Below, piece after piece: positions 51,578 to 60,974 of a stretch of DNA of 64,000 nt (position 1 is its first letter; each line of letters opens with the position of its first letter). The position numbers and the translations under genes were made by a program. The notes beneath the pieces were generated by a model. That model was not told the DNA's origin and did not search any database. It saw nothing but the letters and a program-made list of their open reading frames with translations. This stretch comes from Alphaproteobacteria bacterium (GTDB taxonomy: Bacteria; Pseudomonadota; Alphaproteobacteria; Thalassobaculales; Thalassobaculaceae): the NCBI GenBank assembly GCA_024742605.1, contig JANSYC010000004.1, positions 1 to 64,000 on the forward strand, given 5' to 3'.

Positions 51578-52696
51578 ATGCGTATCGGCGTGCCGAAGGA
51601 GATCAAGAACCACGAATACCGGGTCGGGCTGGTCCCGGCCGGGGTGCGTGAACTGGTGGCCCATGGTCATGAGGTGGTTGTCGAGACCCATGCCGGCTAC
51701 GGCATCGGCCTCGACGACGACCAGTACGAGGCCGCCGGTGCGACAATCCTGAAGACCGCGGCGGAGGTGTTCGCCGCTGCGGACATGATCGTGAAGGTCA
51801 AGGAGCCGCAGGCGCGCGAGATCGCCATGCTGCGCCCGGGCCAGATCCTGTTCACCTATCTGCATCTCGCCCCCGATGCGGCCCAGACAAAGGGCCTGGT
51901 CGAGAGCGGCTGCATCGCCATCGCCTATGAGACGGTGACCGACGCCCGGGGCCGGCTGCCCCTGCTGGCGCCGATGAGCGAGGTCGCCGGACGCATGTCG
52001 ATCCAGGCGGGAGCGCATTGTCTGGAAAAGACCCAGGGCGGAAACGGGGTGCTGCTGGGCGGCGTGCCGGGTGTGGCGGCGGCCGATGTGGTGATCCTGG
52101 GCGGCGGCGTGGTCGGCACCAATGCCGCGCGCATGGCGATGGGACTGGAGGCAAAAGTCACGATCCTGGATAAGTCGCTGGAGCGGCTTTACGAGCTGGA
52201 CATGCAGTTCGGACCGACCCTGAACACCATCTTCTCGACCCGCGACGCGGTCGAGGAGTACGTGATGAGGGCGGACCTTGTGATCGGCGCCGTCCTGGTC
52301 CCAGGCGCGGCCGCACCGCGTCTGGTCAGTGCGGAGATGGTGAAGCGGATGAAGCGCGGCGCCGTGCTGGTGGACGTGGCGATCGACCAGGGCGGCTGCT
52401 TCGAGACCTCGCGGCCCACCACCCATGCCGAGCCGACCTATATCGTGGACGAGGTGGTGCATTATTGCGTGGCGAACATGCCGGGCGGGGTGGCGCGCAC
52501 CTCGACCTTCGCGCTGAACAACGCCACCCTCCCGTTCACGTTGGCGCTGGCCGACAAAGGTGTCCGCAAAGCCCTATACGAGGATCCGAACCTGCTGGCG
52601 GGCCTGAACGTCCATACCGGACGTGTGACCTACAAGGCGGTCGCCGAAGCTCAGGGATATGAGTTTGTCCCGGCAGAGGAGACATTAGGCGTCTAA
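51578..52696 (+). CDS. ald: Alanine dehydrogenase
   Basis: A 372-residue NAD-dependent enzyme converting L-alanine to pyruvate and ammonia, and the reverse. [23 protein letters not shown] opens the protein. [26 protein letters not shown] contains substrate-binding Lys and catalytic His. [27 protein letters not shown] is the Rossmann motif, and [16 protein letters not shown] and [10 protein letters not shown] complete the family pattern. GAGGAGG precedes the ATG. The last 12 bp overlap the convergent methyltransferase gene. Confidence 0.96.
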   Translation: MRIGVPKEIKNHEYRVGLVPAGVRELVAHGHEVVVETHAGYGIGLDDDQYEAAGATILKTAAEVFAAADMIVKVKEPQAREIAMLRPGQILFTYLHLAPDAAQTKGLVESGCIAIAYETVTDARGRLPLLAPMSEVAGRMSIQAGAHCLEKTQGGNGVLLGGVPGVAAADVVILGGGVVGTNAARMAMGLEAKVTILDKSLERLYELDMQFGPTLNTIFSTRDAVEEYVMRADLVIGAVLVPGAAAPRLVSAEMVKRMKRGAVLVDVAIDQGGCFETSRPTTHAEPTYIVDEVVHYCVANMPGGVARTSTFALNNATLPFTLALADKGVRKALYEDPNLLAGLNVHTGRVTYKAVAEAQGYEFVPAEETLGV

Positions 52697-53764
52697 ACGC
52701 CGCTTCGAGAGTTGAATGATCTGCTTGGCTTCGCCGACCACCTCATCACGGCCAATGGTCTTGATCGTGGAGGTCCCTGCGATCTCCCTGCGGAGGGCCT
52801 CGAATGCGGAGGCGAACGGATACCCGTCGAGGCCCAGGTCGTGGTCCTCTCGAGGGGTGTCTCGGTTCATCTGAAACAGCCTGTCCACGCCCAGAGCGTT
52901 CATGATGTCGCCGTAGTACGTCAGATTTTCGGCATCCATATGCTGGAACGAGAGGAAATTGCAGGCGGTATCGACCGGCACGTCGATCTCGCCCAGGCGC
53001 CACGGCGCGACGATATTGATCCGGGCGTCGGGCGCGAAACTATGGCCCGGAAGCAGGCAGAGATTGACGGCATCGCCGAAATACTCCGTCAGGTACCGGG
53101 CACTGAACAGCATGTTGAGCGGCAGATCCGTCAGGACGAACTTCGTTTTCGGAAGCAACAGCGCGCAGTCCCGGATGAAGCGTCCGTGTCCGCCGCCGAT
53201 CTCGAGTAGACGGCCCGGGGTCTTGTCGATCCAGGCGGCGAGTGTCGGAGCCCGGAACGCCACTCGAATCCCATGATGTGTGAGCTGGAAAGGAAAACTC
53301 GGATTGTCGAGTTTGAGGCCAAGTCCGCCGATCGCGGCGGCTTCCTGCAGCAAGGCACTCCATTGCGGCTCCAGCTCCGGTGCCCAGCGGCGGAGGCGTT
53401 CCGTCTCGTAGATCAGCCGGGACTTGACGGCCTCTCGATAGGCCGGGTCACGGTCCCGTGGCGGCGTGAAGGGAGCGCCCATCGGCAGAACTTCATCGGC
53501 GTGCATCTGGAGATCAAAACCGAATTCCAAGCCGATCCCACCGAAACAGTGTCCGGCGAAGGACCGCAACTGAACGGGCGTCAGCTCGATCCTCGACTTC
53601 ACGGTCTCGCCGCCGACCGCCCGCCAGCCGAGATGGGCATTCCGCTCGGCTTCGTCGAACAGATCGGCGCGGATCGACACGAGATCCCGGACCACGGAGT
53701 CTGTAAGCGGCCGGACCGTGGAAAAATGCGCGAGTATATCATTGCGGCTTGAGGTTTCGATCAT
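52685..53764 (-). CDS. Putative sugar O-methyltransferase (NanM-like), copy 2
   Basis: A 359-residue protein with a helical N-terminal part (GRDxxxGRxP-like FAGHCFGGIGLEF near 69-81) and a methyltransferase domain. LEIGGGHGRFIRD at 187-199 is the SAM site, FVLTDLPLNMLFSARYLTEYFG follows, and NFLSFQHMDAENLTYYGD is near the C terminus. It is a tandem paralogue of the gene at 53850 (same length, same motifs), 85 bp downstream. The family is annotated as putative sugar O-methyltransferases; the substrate is unknown. The ATG at 53764 is used; the open frame upstream overlaps the spacer. Confidence 0.78.
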   Translation of the reverse strand: MIETSSRNDILAHFSTVRPLTDSVVRDLVSIRADLFDEAERNAHLGWRAVGGETVKSRIELTPVQLRSFAGHCFGGIGLEFGFDLQMHADEVLPMGAPFTPPRDRDPAYREAVKSRLIYETERLRRWAPELEPQWSALLQEAAAIGGLGLKLDNPSFPFQLTHHGIRVAFRAPTLAAWIDKTPGRLLEIGGGHGRFIRDCALLLPKTKFVLTDLPLNMLFSARYLTEYFGDAVNLCLLPGHSFAPDARINIVAPWRLGEIDVPVDTACNFLSFQHMDAENLTYYGDIMNALGVDRLFQMNRDTPREDHDLGLDGYPFASAFEALRREIAGTSTIKTIGRDEVVGEAKQIIQLSKRRLDA

Positions 53765-53849
53765 CTCGACCCCTGTGGTGCTGCTGGACGGCGTGGTTCG
53801 TGAACGGACGCATTGGCATGCGGGGCGCGCGGGCTTATGCTCCTCAGAG

Positions 53850-54929
53850 TCATTTGAGTCTGTGCGCGAGCTCAAGCAACATGCCCACCTCGATAGAGAC
53901 CCCGGGCTTGTCCGGAAATGTCACCATCGCGGGTTCGATGAGCTGCCGTTTCTGGGCCTCGAATTCCACTGCGAAAGGGTAGGCGTCCATCGGCTTGTCG
54001 AACGAATCCCGCCTGGCATTGCGATTCATTTGGAACAGACTTTCGACACCCAACTTTCGCATCGCATCGCCGTACCAATTCAAGCTGGTCTCATCCATAT
54101 GCTGGAACGACAGGAAATTGCATGCGGTATCCACCTGCACCGAGATTTCGTTCAATCGCCAAGGTGCGATGATGTTGATCCGACTGTCGGGATCGAACTC
54201 CTGATCCGGCATGATGCAGAGGTTCACCTGATGGCCGAAATTCTCGATCAGGTACCGAGCGGACACGATCATATTGAACGGCAGGTCGGTCAGGATCAGC
54301 TTGACGTCCGGCATCAGGACCGCCGCATCCCGGATAAACCGGCCATGACCACCGCCGATTTCCATCAGCCGAGAGATTGGCCGATTGATCCAGCTGGCGA
54401 GCACCGGTGCCCGGAAGCCGACCCTGATTCCGTGATGCGTGATCGGAAACGGGACGGACTCGGACCGGAGATAGACATTCGGCCCACCTACCGAGCACGC
54501 CTCCTGAATGAGGGTCATCCAATGTGCTTCGAACTCGGGGGCAAGATCGCGTATTTGATCGAGCTTCATTTTTGCCCAAGTCTTGCATCGGGATCTGTAC
54601 ACTCTGAGGCGGTCATCGGTCACTTCCACAGGCTCGCCAAACGGCAACTCGAGTCCGGGGTCCAGCAGGAAGTCATAAGGTCCCTCGAAACCGATGCCTC
54701 CGAAGGTGTGCGCTGCGAATTCCCGCAGGTTGTCGGGGGTCAGAACATGCTGGGATTTGCGGATCTCGCCACCACGAGGCCGCCATCCCAAGGACATTTG
54801 GCTTTCGGCTTCCTCCGTCAGAGCGGTGTGCATCCAGCACAGGACATCAATCGTCGACTGGGAGAGGGGCCTCGCCGCGCGAAACGCATCCAGAATTTCA
54901 GTGGGCTCGGCAATTCTGTTATGCGGCAT
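53850..54929 (-). CDS. Putative sugar O-methyltransferase (NanM-like), copy 1
   Basis: A 359-residue paralogue of the next gene: EFAAHTFGGIGFEGPYDFLL, THHGIRVGFRAPVLASWI, MEIGGGHGRFIRDAAVLMP, LTDLPFNMIVSARYLIENFG and NFLSFQHMDETSLNWYGD all have counterparts there. The two copies are clearly diverged, so the duplication is not recent. The ATG at 54929 lies 2 bp after the stop of the putrescine-oxidase gene, so both copies are probably transcribed with the polyamine genes. Acceptor unknown. Confidence 0.78.
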   Translation of the reverse strand: MPHNRIAEPTEILDAFRAARPLSQSTIDVLCWMHTALTEEAESQMSLGWRPRGGEIRKSQHVLTPDNLREFAAHTFGGIGFEGPYDFLLDPGLELPFGEPVEVTDDRLRVYRSRCKTWAKMKLDQIRDLAPEFEAHWMTLIQEACSVGGPNVYLRSESVPFPITHHGIRVGFRAPVLASWINRPISRLMEIGGGHGRFIRDAAVLMPDVKLILTDLPFNMIVSARYLIENFGHQVNLCIMPDQEFDPDSRINIIAPWRLNEISVQVDTACNFLSFQHMDETSLNWYGDAMRKLGVESLFQMNRNARRDSFDKPMDAYPFAVEFEAQKRQLIEPAMVTFPDKPGVSIEVGMLLELAHRLK

Positions 54930-54931
54930 TT

Positions 54932-56206
54932 TTAGAGTCCTATCGCATCGCGCAATTTGGCGAACCCCATGGCGGCGACCAGGGTCGGGGTTCGGAACGG
55001 ACCGCCGGGGAATGGCAGGTGGCCGATCTGCTCTATCAGCTTGAAGCGGCTATCGTCCCCATCAACCGTCTCGGCCATCAGCTTGCCCGCCAGTCCGGTC
55101 AGCGCCATGCCCTGTCCGGAAAACCCCTGGGCGTGCAGAATGTTGCCGGCGATACGCCCGAAATCCGGCAGCCGGTTCGCGGTGATTCCGATCAAGCCAC
55201 CCCAGACATGATCGATGCCGACGGTCTCCAGTTCAGGAAACACTTTCGCGATGCGCCGGGTCATCCACTTCGCCAGACCCGGGGGCGTGGTCGCGGAGTA
55301 GCTCGCGCCCGCCCCGAACAGCAGCCGTCCGTCCGACGTCGTGCGGAAATAATCGAGCGCCCAGTTGCAGTCCGCCACCGCCACGTCCTGGGGAAACAGG
55401 GCGCGTATCAGGTCCCGATCGAGCGGTTGGGTCACCGCTACGAAAGAGGCGACAGGCATCAAACGGGGACGGATCGGCGGAAAGATCTTTCCAAGATACG
55501 CGTTCCCGGCCAGGACCAGCCAGTCGGCCTCCACCCGGCCGGTATCGGTGCGGACGGAGACAGTGGTTCCGCGCGAGATCTCGACGGCCGGTGAGCGCTC
55601 GAATATCCGCGCACCGAGAAATTCCGCGACACCCGCCAGCGCCCGCAGGTAGGCGAGGGGTTGGATCTGGCCGCTGTCCGGATCCAGCATGCCGCCCACA
55701 TAGGCGTCCGAGCCGAGCACCCTGCCCAGGCCTGCCGCGTCGACGATCTCGCAGCCCTCATAGCCGTATTTCGCGTAAGTCTCGGCGGTTTCCTTTAGCC
55801 CGTCCATCTGGCGCGCGGAATAGGCCGCATGCAGATAACCCCAGCGCAGATCGCAGTCGATCTTGTGTCGCCGGACCCGGTCGGGAATATCGTCGACCGC
55901 TTCACGCATCATCGACCACAACGCCTGCGCGTCCTCAGCGCCGACGGCGCTTTCGACCTTGGACATGTCGGCGCTGTAGCCCTGAACGATCTGTCCGCCA
56001 TTGCGCCCGGAAGCGCCGTGGCCGATCCGCTCACTCTCCAGCAGAACGCAATCAATCCCACGCTCTGCAAGATGCAGGGCGGTCGACACGCCGGTCAGCC
56101 CGCCGCCGACCACGCACACTCTGGTCCGCAGGCTGCCGGACAGAGCCGGTCTGTCATGGGCCACCGGCGCGGTCGCGTGATACCAGGTGAGGGGCGCATC
56201 CGTCAT
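54932..56206 (-). CDS. puuB: Gamma-glutamylputrescine oxidase-like FAD oxidoreductase
   Basis: A 424-residue DAO-family flavoprotein. VCVVGGGLTGVSTALHLAERGIDCVLLE binds FAD, SERIGHGASGRNGGQIVQGY and VGVDHVWGGLIGITANRLPD are typical of PuuB/OrdL, and HAQGFSGQGMALTGLAGKLMAE closes the site. PuuB oxidises gamma-glutamylputrescine after PuuA has capped putrescine. The gene starts 12 bp after the glutamine-synthetase-like gene on the same strand, fitting that order. Acting on another glutamylated amine is possible. Confidence 0.87.
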   Translation of the reverse strand: MTDAPLTWYHATAPVAHDRPALSGSLRTRVCVVGGGLTGVSTALHLAERGIDCVLLESERIGHGASGRNGGQIVQGYSADMSKVESAVGAEDAQALWSMMREAVDDIPDRVRRHKIDCDLRWGYLHAAYSARQMDGLKETAETYAKYGYEGCEIVDAAGLGRVLGSDAYVGGMLDPDSGQIQPLAYLRALAGVAEFLGARIFERSPAVEISRGTTVSVRTDTGRVEADWLVLAGNAYLGKIFPPIRPRLMPVASFVAVTQPLDRDLIRALFPQDVAVADCNWALDYFRTTSDGRLLFGAGASYSATTPPGLAKWMTRRIAKVFPELETVGIDHVWGGLIGITANRLPDFGRIAGNILHAQGFSGQGMALTGLAGKLMAETVDGDDSRFKLIEQIGHLPFPGGPFRTPTLVAAMGFAKLRDAIGL

Positions 56207-56218
56207 CGTTGGCGGTTC

Positions 56219-57613
56219 TCAAACGGTCTTCAGATACCAGCGCCACTCCAACGGGGTGACTTCGCGCTCAAAATCCCGCCGCTCCTGCTCTTTCACCGCG
56301 TGGAAGATGTGCTGAAAGTCCGTGCCGAACCAGTCCGAGATGAAGGCACTGTCGTGAAATGTGTCGAGGGCCGCCGCCCAGGTTTTCGGCACGCTCGGGG
56401 TCTCGGTCTGATAGGCGTTGCCGATGATCGGCGGAGGTGCCTCCGCTTGCGTCTCGATACCGTGCAGCATCCCGGCCAGAACGGCGGCCAGGACCAGATA
56501 AGGATTGCCGTCCGCTCCCGCGACCCGATGTTCGATCCGCGTCGATTTCGAGGAGCCGGAGGGGATGCGGAACGCGGTTGTCCGGTTGTTGTAGCCCCAG
56601 CAGGCGGACAGCGGAACATAGGCTTCCGGCCGCAAGCGCTTATAGGAATTGGCGGTCGGACCCAGGAGCGCCATGACATCGCCCATGGTGTTGGCCAGCC
56701 CACCGATCGCGTGTTTCAGCTTCGGGCTGCCCTCCGTACTGCCCTCGGCATGGCTGAAGATGTTGTTGCCGTCTCGGTCCAGAACGCTGGCATGCACGTG
56801 CAGGCCGTTGCCGGTCTCCTCGGCGAAGGGCTTGGCCATGAACGTGGCGTCGAAACCGTGGGCCCGCGCCACGCCTTTGATGGCGCGCTTCAGAAGAATC
56901 GCGTGATCGGCGGCCTGAACCGGGTCAGCCACATGGTCGAGATTGATCTCGTATTGGCCGGGTGCATATTCGGCCGACGCAGTCATCGCGGGGATCCGCT
57001 GAATCCGGCACGCCTCCGCCACATCGTCCAGCAGATCCTCGAAATCATCCAACTCATCAAGGCCGTAGACCTGCGTGGTGGCCTGCCGGGCGCCGCTGGT
57101 GGGCGAGGCGGCCGGCTGCGGCGGGTCGTCGACACCGCGACGCCGATCGATCAGATAGAACTCCAACTCCATTGCCACCACCGGCGTCAGTCCGGCATCC
57201 GCATAGCGCTTGGCGACATTCTGGAGCACGACCCGCGGATCTGAATGGAACGGTGTGCCGTCCTGCTCCGTCATGGTCAGCAGCACCTGGGCCGAAGGCC
57301 GTTTCATCCAGGGCACCGGCATCAGGGTTTCGGGGATGGCCAGACAGGGATAGTCCGCGTCACCCAACTCCCAGACCAGACCGGACGCCGCCACACTGTC
57401 TCCGGTTGCATCGGTTCCGAAGACAGATGCCGGGAAGGACGCACCGTCGACCAGGAGGCCTTCAAGCTGATTGGGCGCGATCCGCTTGCCCCGCATCACG
57501 CCGGTCAGATCCGGCAGCAAAGTATCGATACGGGCGACATCGGGATGCTCGGCGAGAAAGCTCTCGGCAAGTCGGGCGAGATCGATTGGCTGGGCGCGGG
57601 GAGTCTTGGTCAT
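56219..57613 (-). CDS. puuA: Glutamate-putrescine ligase-type glutamine synthetase family protein
   Basis: A 464-residue ligase related to GlnA but of the PuuA group. DTLLPDLTGVMRGKRIAPNQL is the N-terminal beta-grasp. VVAMELEFYLIDRR and GNGLHVHASVLDRDGNN supply metal and substrate ligands. RPEAYVPLSACWGYNNRTTAFR and RIEHRVAGADGNPYLVLAAVLAG complete the site. It glutamylates putrescine with ATP. It lacks the C-terminal adenylylation Tyr region of GlnA, as expected. It heads the leftward transcript and is divergent from a second ligase at 57744. Confidence 0.88.
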   Translation of the reverse strand: MTKTPRAQPIDLARLAESFLAEHPDVARIDTLLPDLTGVMRGKRIAPNQLEGLLVDGASFPASVFGTDATGDSVAASGLVWELGDADYPCLAIPETLMPVPWMKRPSAQVLLTMTEQDGTPFHSDPRVVLQNVAKRYADAGLTPVVAMELEFYLIDRRRGVDDPPQPAASPTSGARQATTQVYGLDELDDFEDLLDDVAEACRIQRIPAMTASAEYAPGQYEINLDHVADPVQAADHAILLKRAIKGVARAHGFDATFMAKPFAEETGNGLHVHASVLDRDGNNIFSHAEGSTEGSPKLKHAIGGLANTMGDVMALLGPTANSYKRLRPEAYVPLSACWGYNNRTTAFRIPSGSSKSTRIEHRVAGADGNPYLVLAAVLAGMLHGIETQAEAPPPIIGNAYQTETPSVPKTWAAALDTFHDSAFISDWFGTDFQHIFHAVKEQERRDFEREVTPLEWRWYLKTV

Positions 57614-57743
57614 GGCCTGATCTGAAAATTAGTTGTGAGGCACCGCTCATAGCACGCGCGCTCGGTTGGGGGGAGTGGCGACGATTGCCCAACGCTGGGG
57701 CGAAGTGTATCCATGACGCACCCGCCACTTTTTCGAGTTTTCC

Positions 57744-59087
57744 ATGACCGTCGACCTTGAAGCCTGGATCAAGGAGCACCGGATAACCGAGGTCGAATGC
57801 TTGGTCTCCGACCTGTCCGGCATTCCGCGTGGCAAGATCCTGCCGGCTGGGAAGTTCCTGCGCGCACTCAATCATCAGGGCCTGCGCCTGCCGGAGGCGA
57901 TCTTCGGGCAGACGGTGACCGGCGAGTATATCGATGAGATCGATCTGAGCCCCAGGGCCGGCGATGTCTACCTGAGGCCCGACCCGGCGACGATCCGCAT
58001 GGTGCCCTGGTACAAAGAGCCGACGGCCCAGGTGATCAACGATCCCTTCTATTTCGACGACACGCCGGTCGACGTGGCGGCGCGCAACGTGCTGAAGACC
58101 GTCCTGAAGCTTTATGACGACAAGGGCTGGAAGCCGGTGGTGGCGCCCGAACTGGAATTCTTTCTGGTCAAGGTCAATCCCGATCCAGACTACCCGCTGG
58201 AGCCGCCGATCGGACGGTCCGGCCGGCCCGAGACCGCCCGTCAGGCTTATGGCATTGACGCGGTCAACGAGTTCGATCCGCTGTTCGAGGACGTCTACGA
58301 TTACTGCGAGGCACAGGAGATCGACGTCGATACGCTGACCCACGAATCCGGCGCCGCGCAGATGGAGATCAACTTCAACCACGGATCCCCTCTGGAGATC
58401 GCGGATCAGGCGTTCCTGTTCAAGAGGACCGTGCGCCAGGCGGCCCTGGGTCATAACGTCTACGCCACCTTCATGGCCAAGCCGATGCAGTTCGAGCCGG
58501 GCTCGTCGATGCACATTCATCAGAGCATCTACGACGCAAAGACCGGCGCGAACCTGTTCGCGTCCGAGGATGGCGGCAACTCGGAATTCTTCCTGCAGTA
58601 TATCGGCGGCCTGCAGAAGTACCTTTTCGCCGCGATGCCGCTGCTCGCGCCTTATGTAAATTCCTACCGCCGTCTGGTGCCGGACAGCGACGCGCCGATC
58701 AACGCCCATTGGGGGGTCGACAACCGGACGGTCGGGTTTCGGGTGCCGATCTCGTCGCCGACCAGTCGCCGTGTCGAGAACCGGGTCGCGGGGGCCGACG
58801 CCAATCCGTATCTGGCGATTGCCGCGTCGCTCGCCTGTGGATACCTCGGCGTGGTCGAGCAGCTGGAACCCACCAAACCGATCGAAGGCAGCGGTTACAA
58901 CCTGGCGGCCAACCTGCCGCGGCATCTGGAAGACGCGCTGCTGCGCCTCAACCGCTCGAAGCCGCTGAAAGAGATTCTCGGACAGCGCTTCGTCAATGTG
59001 CTGACGATGGCGAAGGAAGAGGAATCCCGCGCCTACCAGCAGGTGATCAGTGCCTGGGAACGTGAGTATCTGTTGCTGAACGTCTGA
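57744..59087 (+). CDS. puuA: Second glutamate-putrescine ligase-type glutamine synthetase family protein
   Basis: A 447-residue paralogue of the divergent gene: VECLVSDLSGIPRGKILPAGKF, VVAPELEFFLVKVNPDPDYP, PGSSMHIHQSIYDAKTGAN, RRLVPDSDAPINAHWGVDNRT and RRVENRVAGADANPYLAIAASLA. Two PuuA-like enzymes in one locus suggest different amines (for example putrescine and spermidine or ethanolamine), or the same amine at different affinities. It lies 18 bp before the aminotransferase gene, starting the rightward catabolic unit. Confidence 0.88.
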   Translation: MTVDLEAWIKEHRITEVECLVSDLSGIPRGKILPAGKFLRALNHQGLRLPEAIFGQTVTGEYIDEIDLSPRAGDVYLRPDPATIRMVPWYKEPTAQVINDPFYFDDTPVDVAARNVLKTVLKLYDDKGWKPVVAPELEFFLVKVNPDPDYPLEPPIGRSGRPETARQAYGIDAVNEFDPLFEDVYDYCEAQEIDVDTLTHESGAAQMEINFNHGSPLEIADQAFLFKRTVRQAALGHNVYATFMAKPMQFEPGSSMHIHQSIYDAKTGANLFASEDGGNSEFFLQYIGGLQKYLFAAMPLLAPYVNSYRRLVPDSDAPINAHWGVDNRTVGFRVPISSPTSRRVENRVAGADANPYLAIAASLACGYLGVVEQLEPTKPIEGSGYNLAANLPRHLEDALLRLNRSKPLKEILGQRFVNVLTMAKEEESRAYQQVISAWEREYLLLNV

Positions 59088-59105
59088 GCCCTTTCCCTTT
59101 CTCAA

Positions 59106-60506
59106 ATGCGAGACCGATCCGTGACGCCACCCATCGCCGCCAACCAGACCTACGACACGGCCGCCATCCGCGCGAGCGACGCCGCCCATCATTGGCATCC
59201 GTTCTCCAACACCAAGGCGCTTGCCGCGGAAGGTGCCCGGGTGATCGTCAAGGCCGAAGGCTGCACGCTCTGGGACAGCGAGGGGAACGAGATCCTGGAC
59301 GGAATGGCAGGACTCTGGTGCGTCAACATCGGCTACGGTCGCAAGGAGCTTGCGGATGTGGCCGCTCGGCAGATGCTGGATCTGCCCTACTACAATACGT
59401 TTTTCAAAACCACGACACCGCCGGCCACCAAGCTGGCGGAAACCCTCGCGCGGCTTACGCCCGAAGGGCTCAATCACGTGTTCTTCGCCGGGTCGGGCTC
59501 GGAGGCGAACGATACGGTCGTCCGTTTCGTCCGGCGGTACTGGCAGCTGAAGGGCCAGCCGGACCGGATGACCATCATCGGCCGGGAATACGGTTATCAC
59601 GGCAGTACCCTGGTGGGGGCGAGCCTGGGCGGGATGACCGCCATGCATCGCCAGACCAATATGCCGCTGCCCGGCTTCTCGCATATTCGCCCGCCGTATT
59701 TTCTGCGCGACGGGGGCAACATGACGCCGGACGCATTTGGGATGGTCGCGGCTCAGGCGCTGGAAGATCGGATTCAGGAACTCGGCCCCGAGAAGGTCGC
59801 CGCCTTCATCGCCGAACCGATCCAGGGCGCGGGTGGCGTCATCATTCCGCCTGCCAGCTATTTTCCGGAGATCCAGCGGATCTGCCGAAAGCACGACATC
59901 CTGTTCATCGCGGACGAGGTGATCTGCGGTTTCGGACGAACCGGCAACTGGTTCGGCTCAGAAACCTTCGATCTTCAGCCGGATCTGATGGCCCTGGCCA
60001 AGGGTCTGTCGTCGGGATACCAACCCATCGCCGCGGTCATGGTGGGCGACCGGGTGGCGCACACGCTGATGGAGGAGGGCGGCGAGTTCTTTCACGGTTT
60101 TACCTATTCCGGTCATCCGGTTGCTGCGGCCGTGGCGTCGGAAAACCTTCGGATCATGGAAGATGAAGGTCTGGTCGACCGCGTGCGCGACGATATCGGC
60201 CCGTATTTTCAGGAGGCACTGGCGTCCCTGGCGGATCACCCGTTGGTGGGAGAGGTGCGCGCGGTCGGTCTGATCGGGGCGATCGAACTGGTCAAGGACA
60301 AGAACGGCCCGGTCTTCTTCGAGGACGAGGGGGTCGTCGGAACCCGGTGCCGAGACCATTGTTTCGCCAACAATCTGGTGATGCGGGCGGTCCGGGACGG
60401 CATGGTGGTCTCTCCCCCCTTGGTCATCACCAGAGCCGAGGTGGATCGGCTGGTCGAGACCGCCCGCAAGGCGATTGATCTCACCCAGAGCGACTTCGGC
60501 CTTTGA
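59106..60506 (+). CDS. Class III aminotransferase, putrescine/beta-alanine-pyruvate type
   Basis: A 466-residue fold-type I omega-aminotransferase. HHWHPFSNTKALAAEGARVI and LDGMAGLWCVNIGYGRKEL match SpuC/YgjG-like enzymes. SGSEANDTVVRFVRRYW, GREYGYHGSTLVGASLGGM and ADEVICGFGRTGNWFGSE line the cofactor site, and ALAKGLSSGYQPI holds the PLP Lys. It would move the omega-amino group of putrescine (or glutamylated or C4 products) to pyruvate. ATG at 59106, with a GTG at 59121 as alternative. It follows the ligase by 18 bp. Confidence 0.9.
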   Translation: MRDRSVTPPIAANQTYDTAAIRASDAAHHWHPFSNTKALAAEGARVIVKAEGCTLWDSEGNEILDGMAGLWCVNIGYGRKELADVAARQMLDLPYYNTFFKTTTPPATKLAETLARLTPEGLNHVFFAGSGSEANDTVVRFVRRYWQLKGQPDRMTIIGREYGYHGSTLVGASLGGMTAMHRQTNMPLPGFSHIRPPYFLRDGGNMTPDAFGMVAAQALEDRIQELGPEKVAAFIAEPIQGAGGVIIPPASYFPEIQRICRKHDILFIADEVICGFGRTGNWFGSETFDLQPDLMALAKGLSSGYQPIAAVMVGDRVAHTLMEEGGEFFHGFTYSGHPVAAAVASENLRIMEDEGLVDRVRDDIGPYFQEALASLADHPLVGEVRAVGLIGAIELVKDKNGPVFFEDEGVVGTRCRDHCFANNLVMRAVRDGMVVSPPLVITRAEVDRLVETARKAIDLTQSDFGL

Positions 60507-60974
60507 GTCGGTCTCGTACTGGGAGCCGTCGATATATTGGGGGCGGGTTGTTGTTGGGGAAGCGGTCCACCCATGATCGAGATACTTGGGGTCTGCATTA
60601 AGACGTCACAGTCTGATCTTGGGTCGGGTGAAGTGATACCCCGACCTGATTGTATGGTCGCCTTCAGACTGCCGAAGGTTAAAGCGATTTAGCTGTCGCA
60701 GAACCAAGTCCGCAGCTTGATGCAGACTCCTGCGTTTCAAACAGTTTGTGAACCCAAAAGTCCAGATCAACATTTTGAAGATCTCATAAAGACAGCCTTG
60801 CGGCTCTCGGAGTCGCGGGGCCTCGGCGTCTTGCGCATCCATTCATGATGCCTAATCCATGAAGTGATCGAGGTCCGGAGACTCAGTGCGGATGGTGGTG
60901 ACTTTGACGGCCGCATTATTTTGTCTTGCGTATAGCTAAAATTCATCCTAAATTAACCACGTGAGGGAGATGAC
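60507..60974. other. 468-bp intergenic region without a credible gene
   Basis: It lies between the aminotransferase and the small coiled-coil gene. It contains GGTCGGG/CCCGACC arms at 60622-60628 and 60640-60646 (11-base loop), then CCTTC/GAAGG at 60661-60665 and 60674-60678. A 78-codon open frame on the minus strand (60606-60842) has no ribosome site and no family look. The last 100 bp are AT-rich and probably hold the promoter for the gene at 60975. I find no tRNA or mobile-element end. Confidence 0.45.

Noticed and set aside
60606-60842. 78-codon minus-strand open frame
   Set aside because: It has no ribosome site, an unusual composition and no recognisable family. Kept only as part of the intergenic description.
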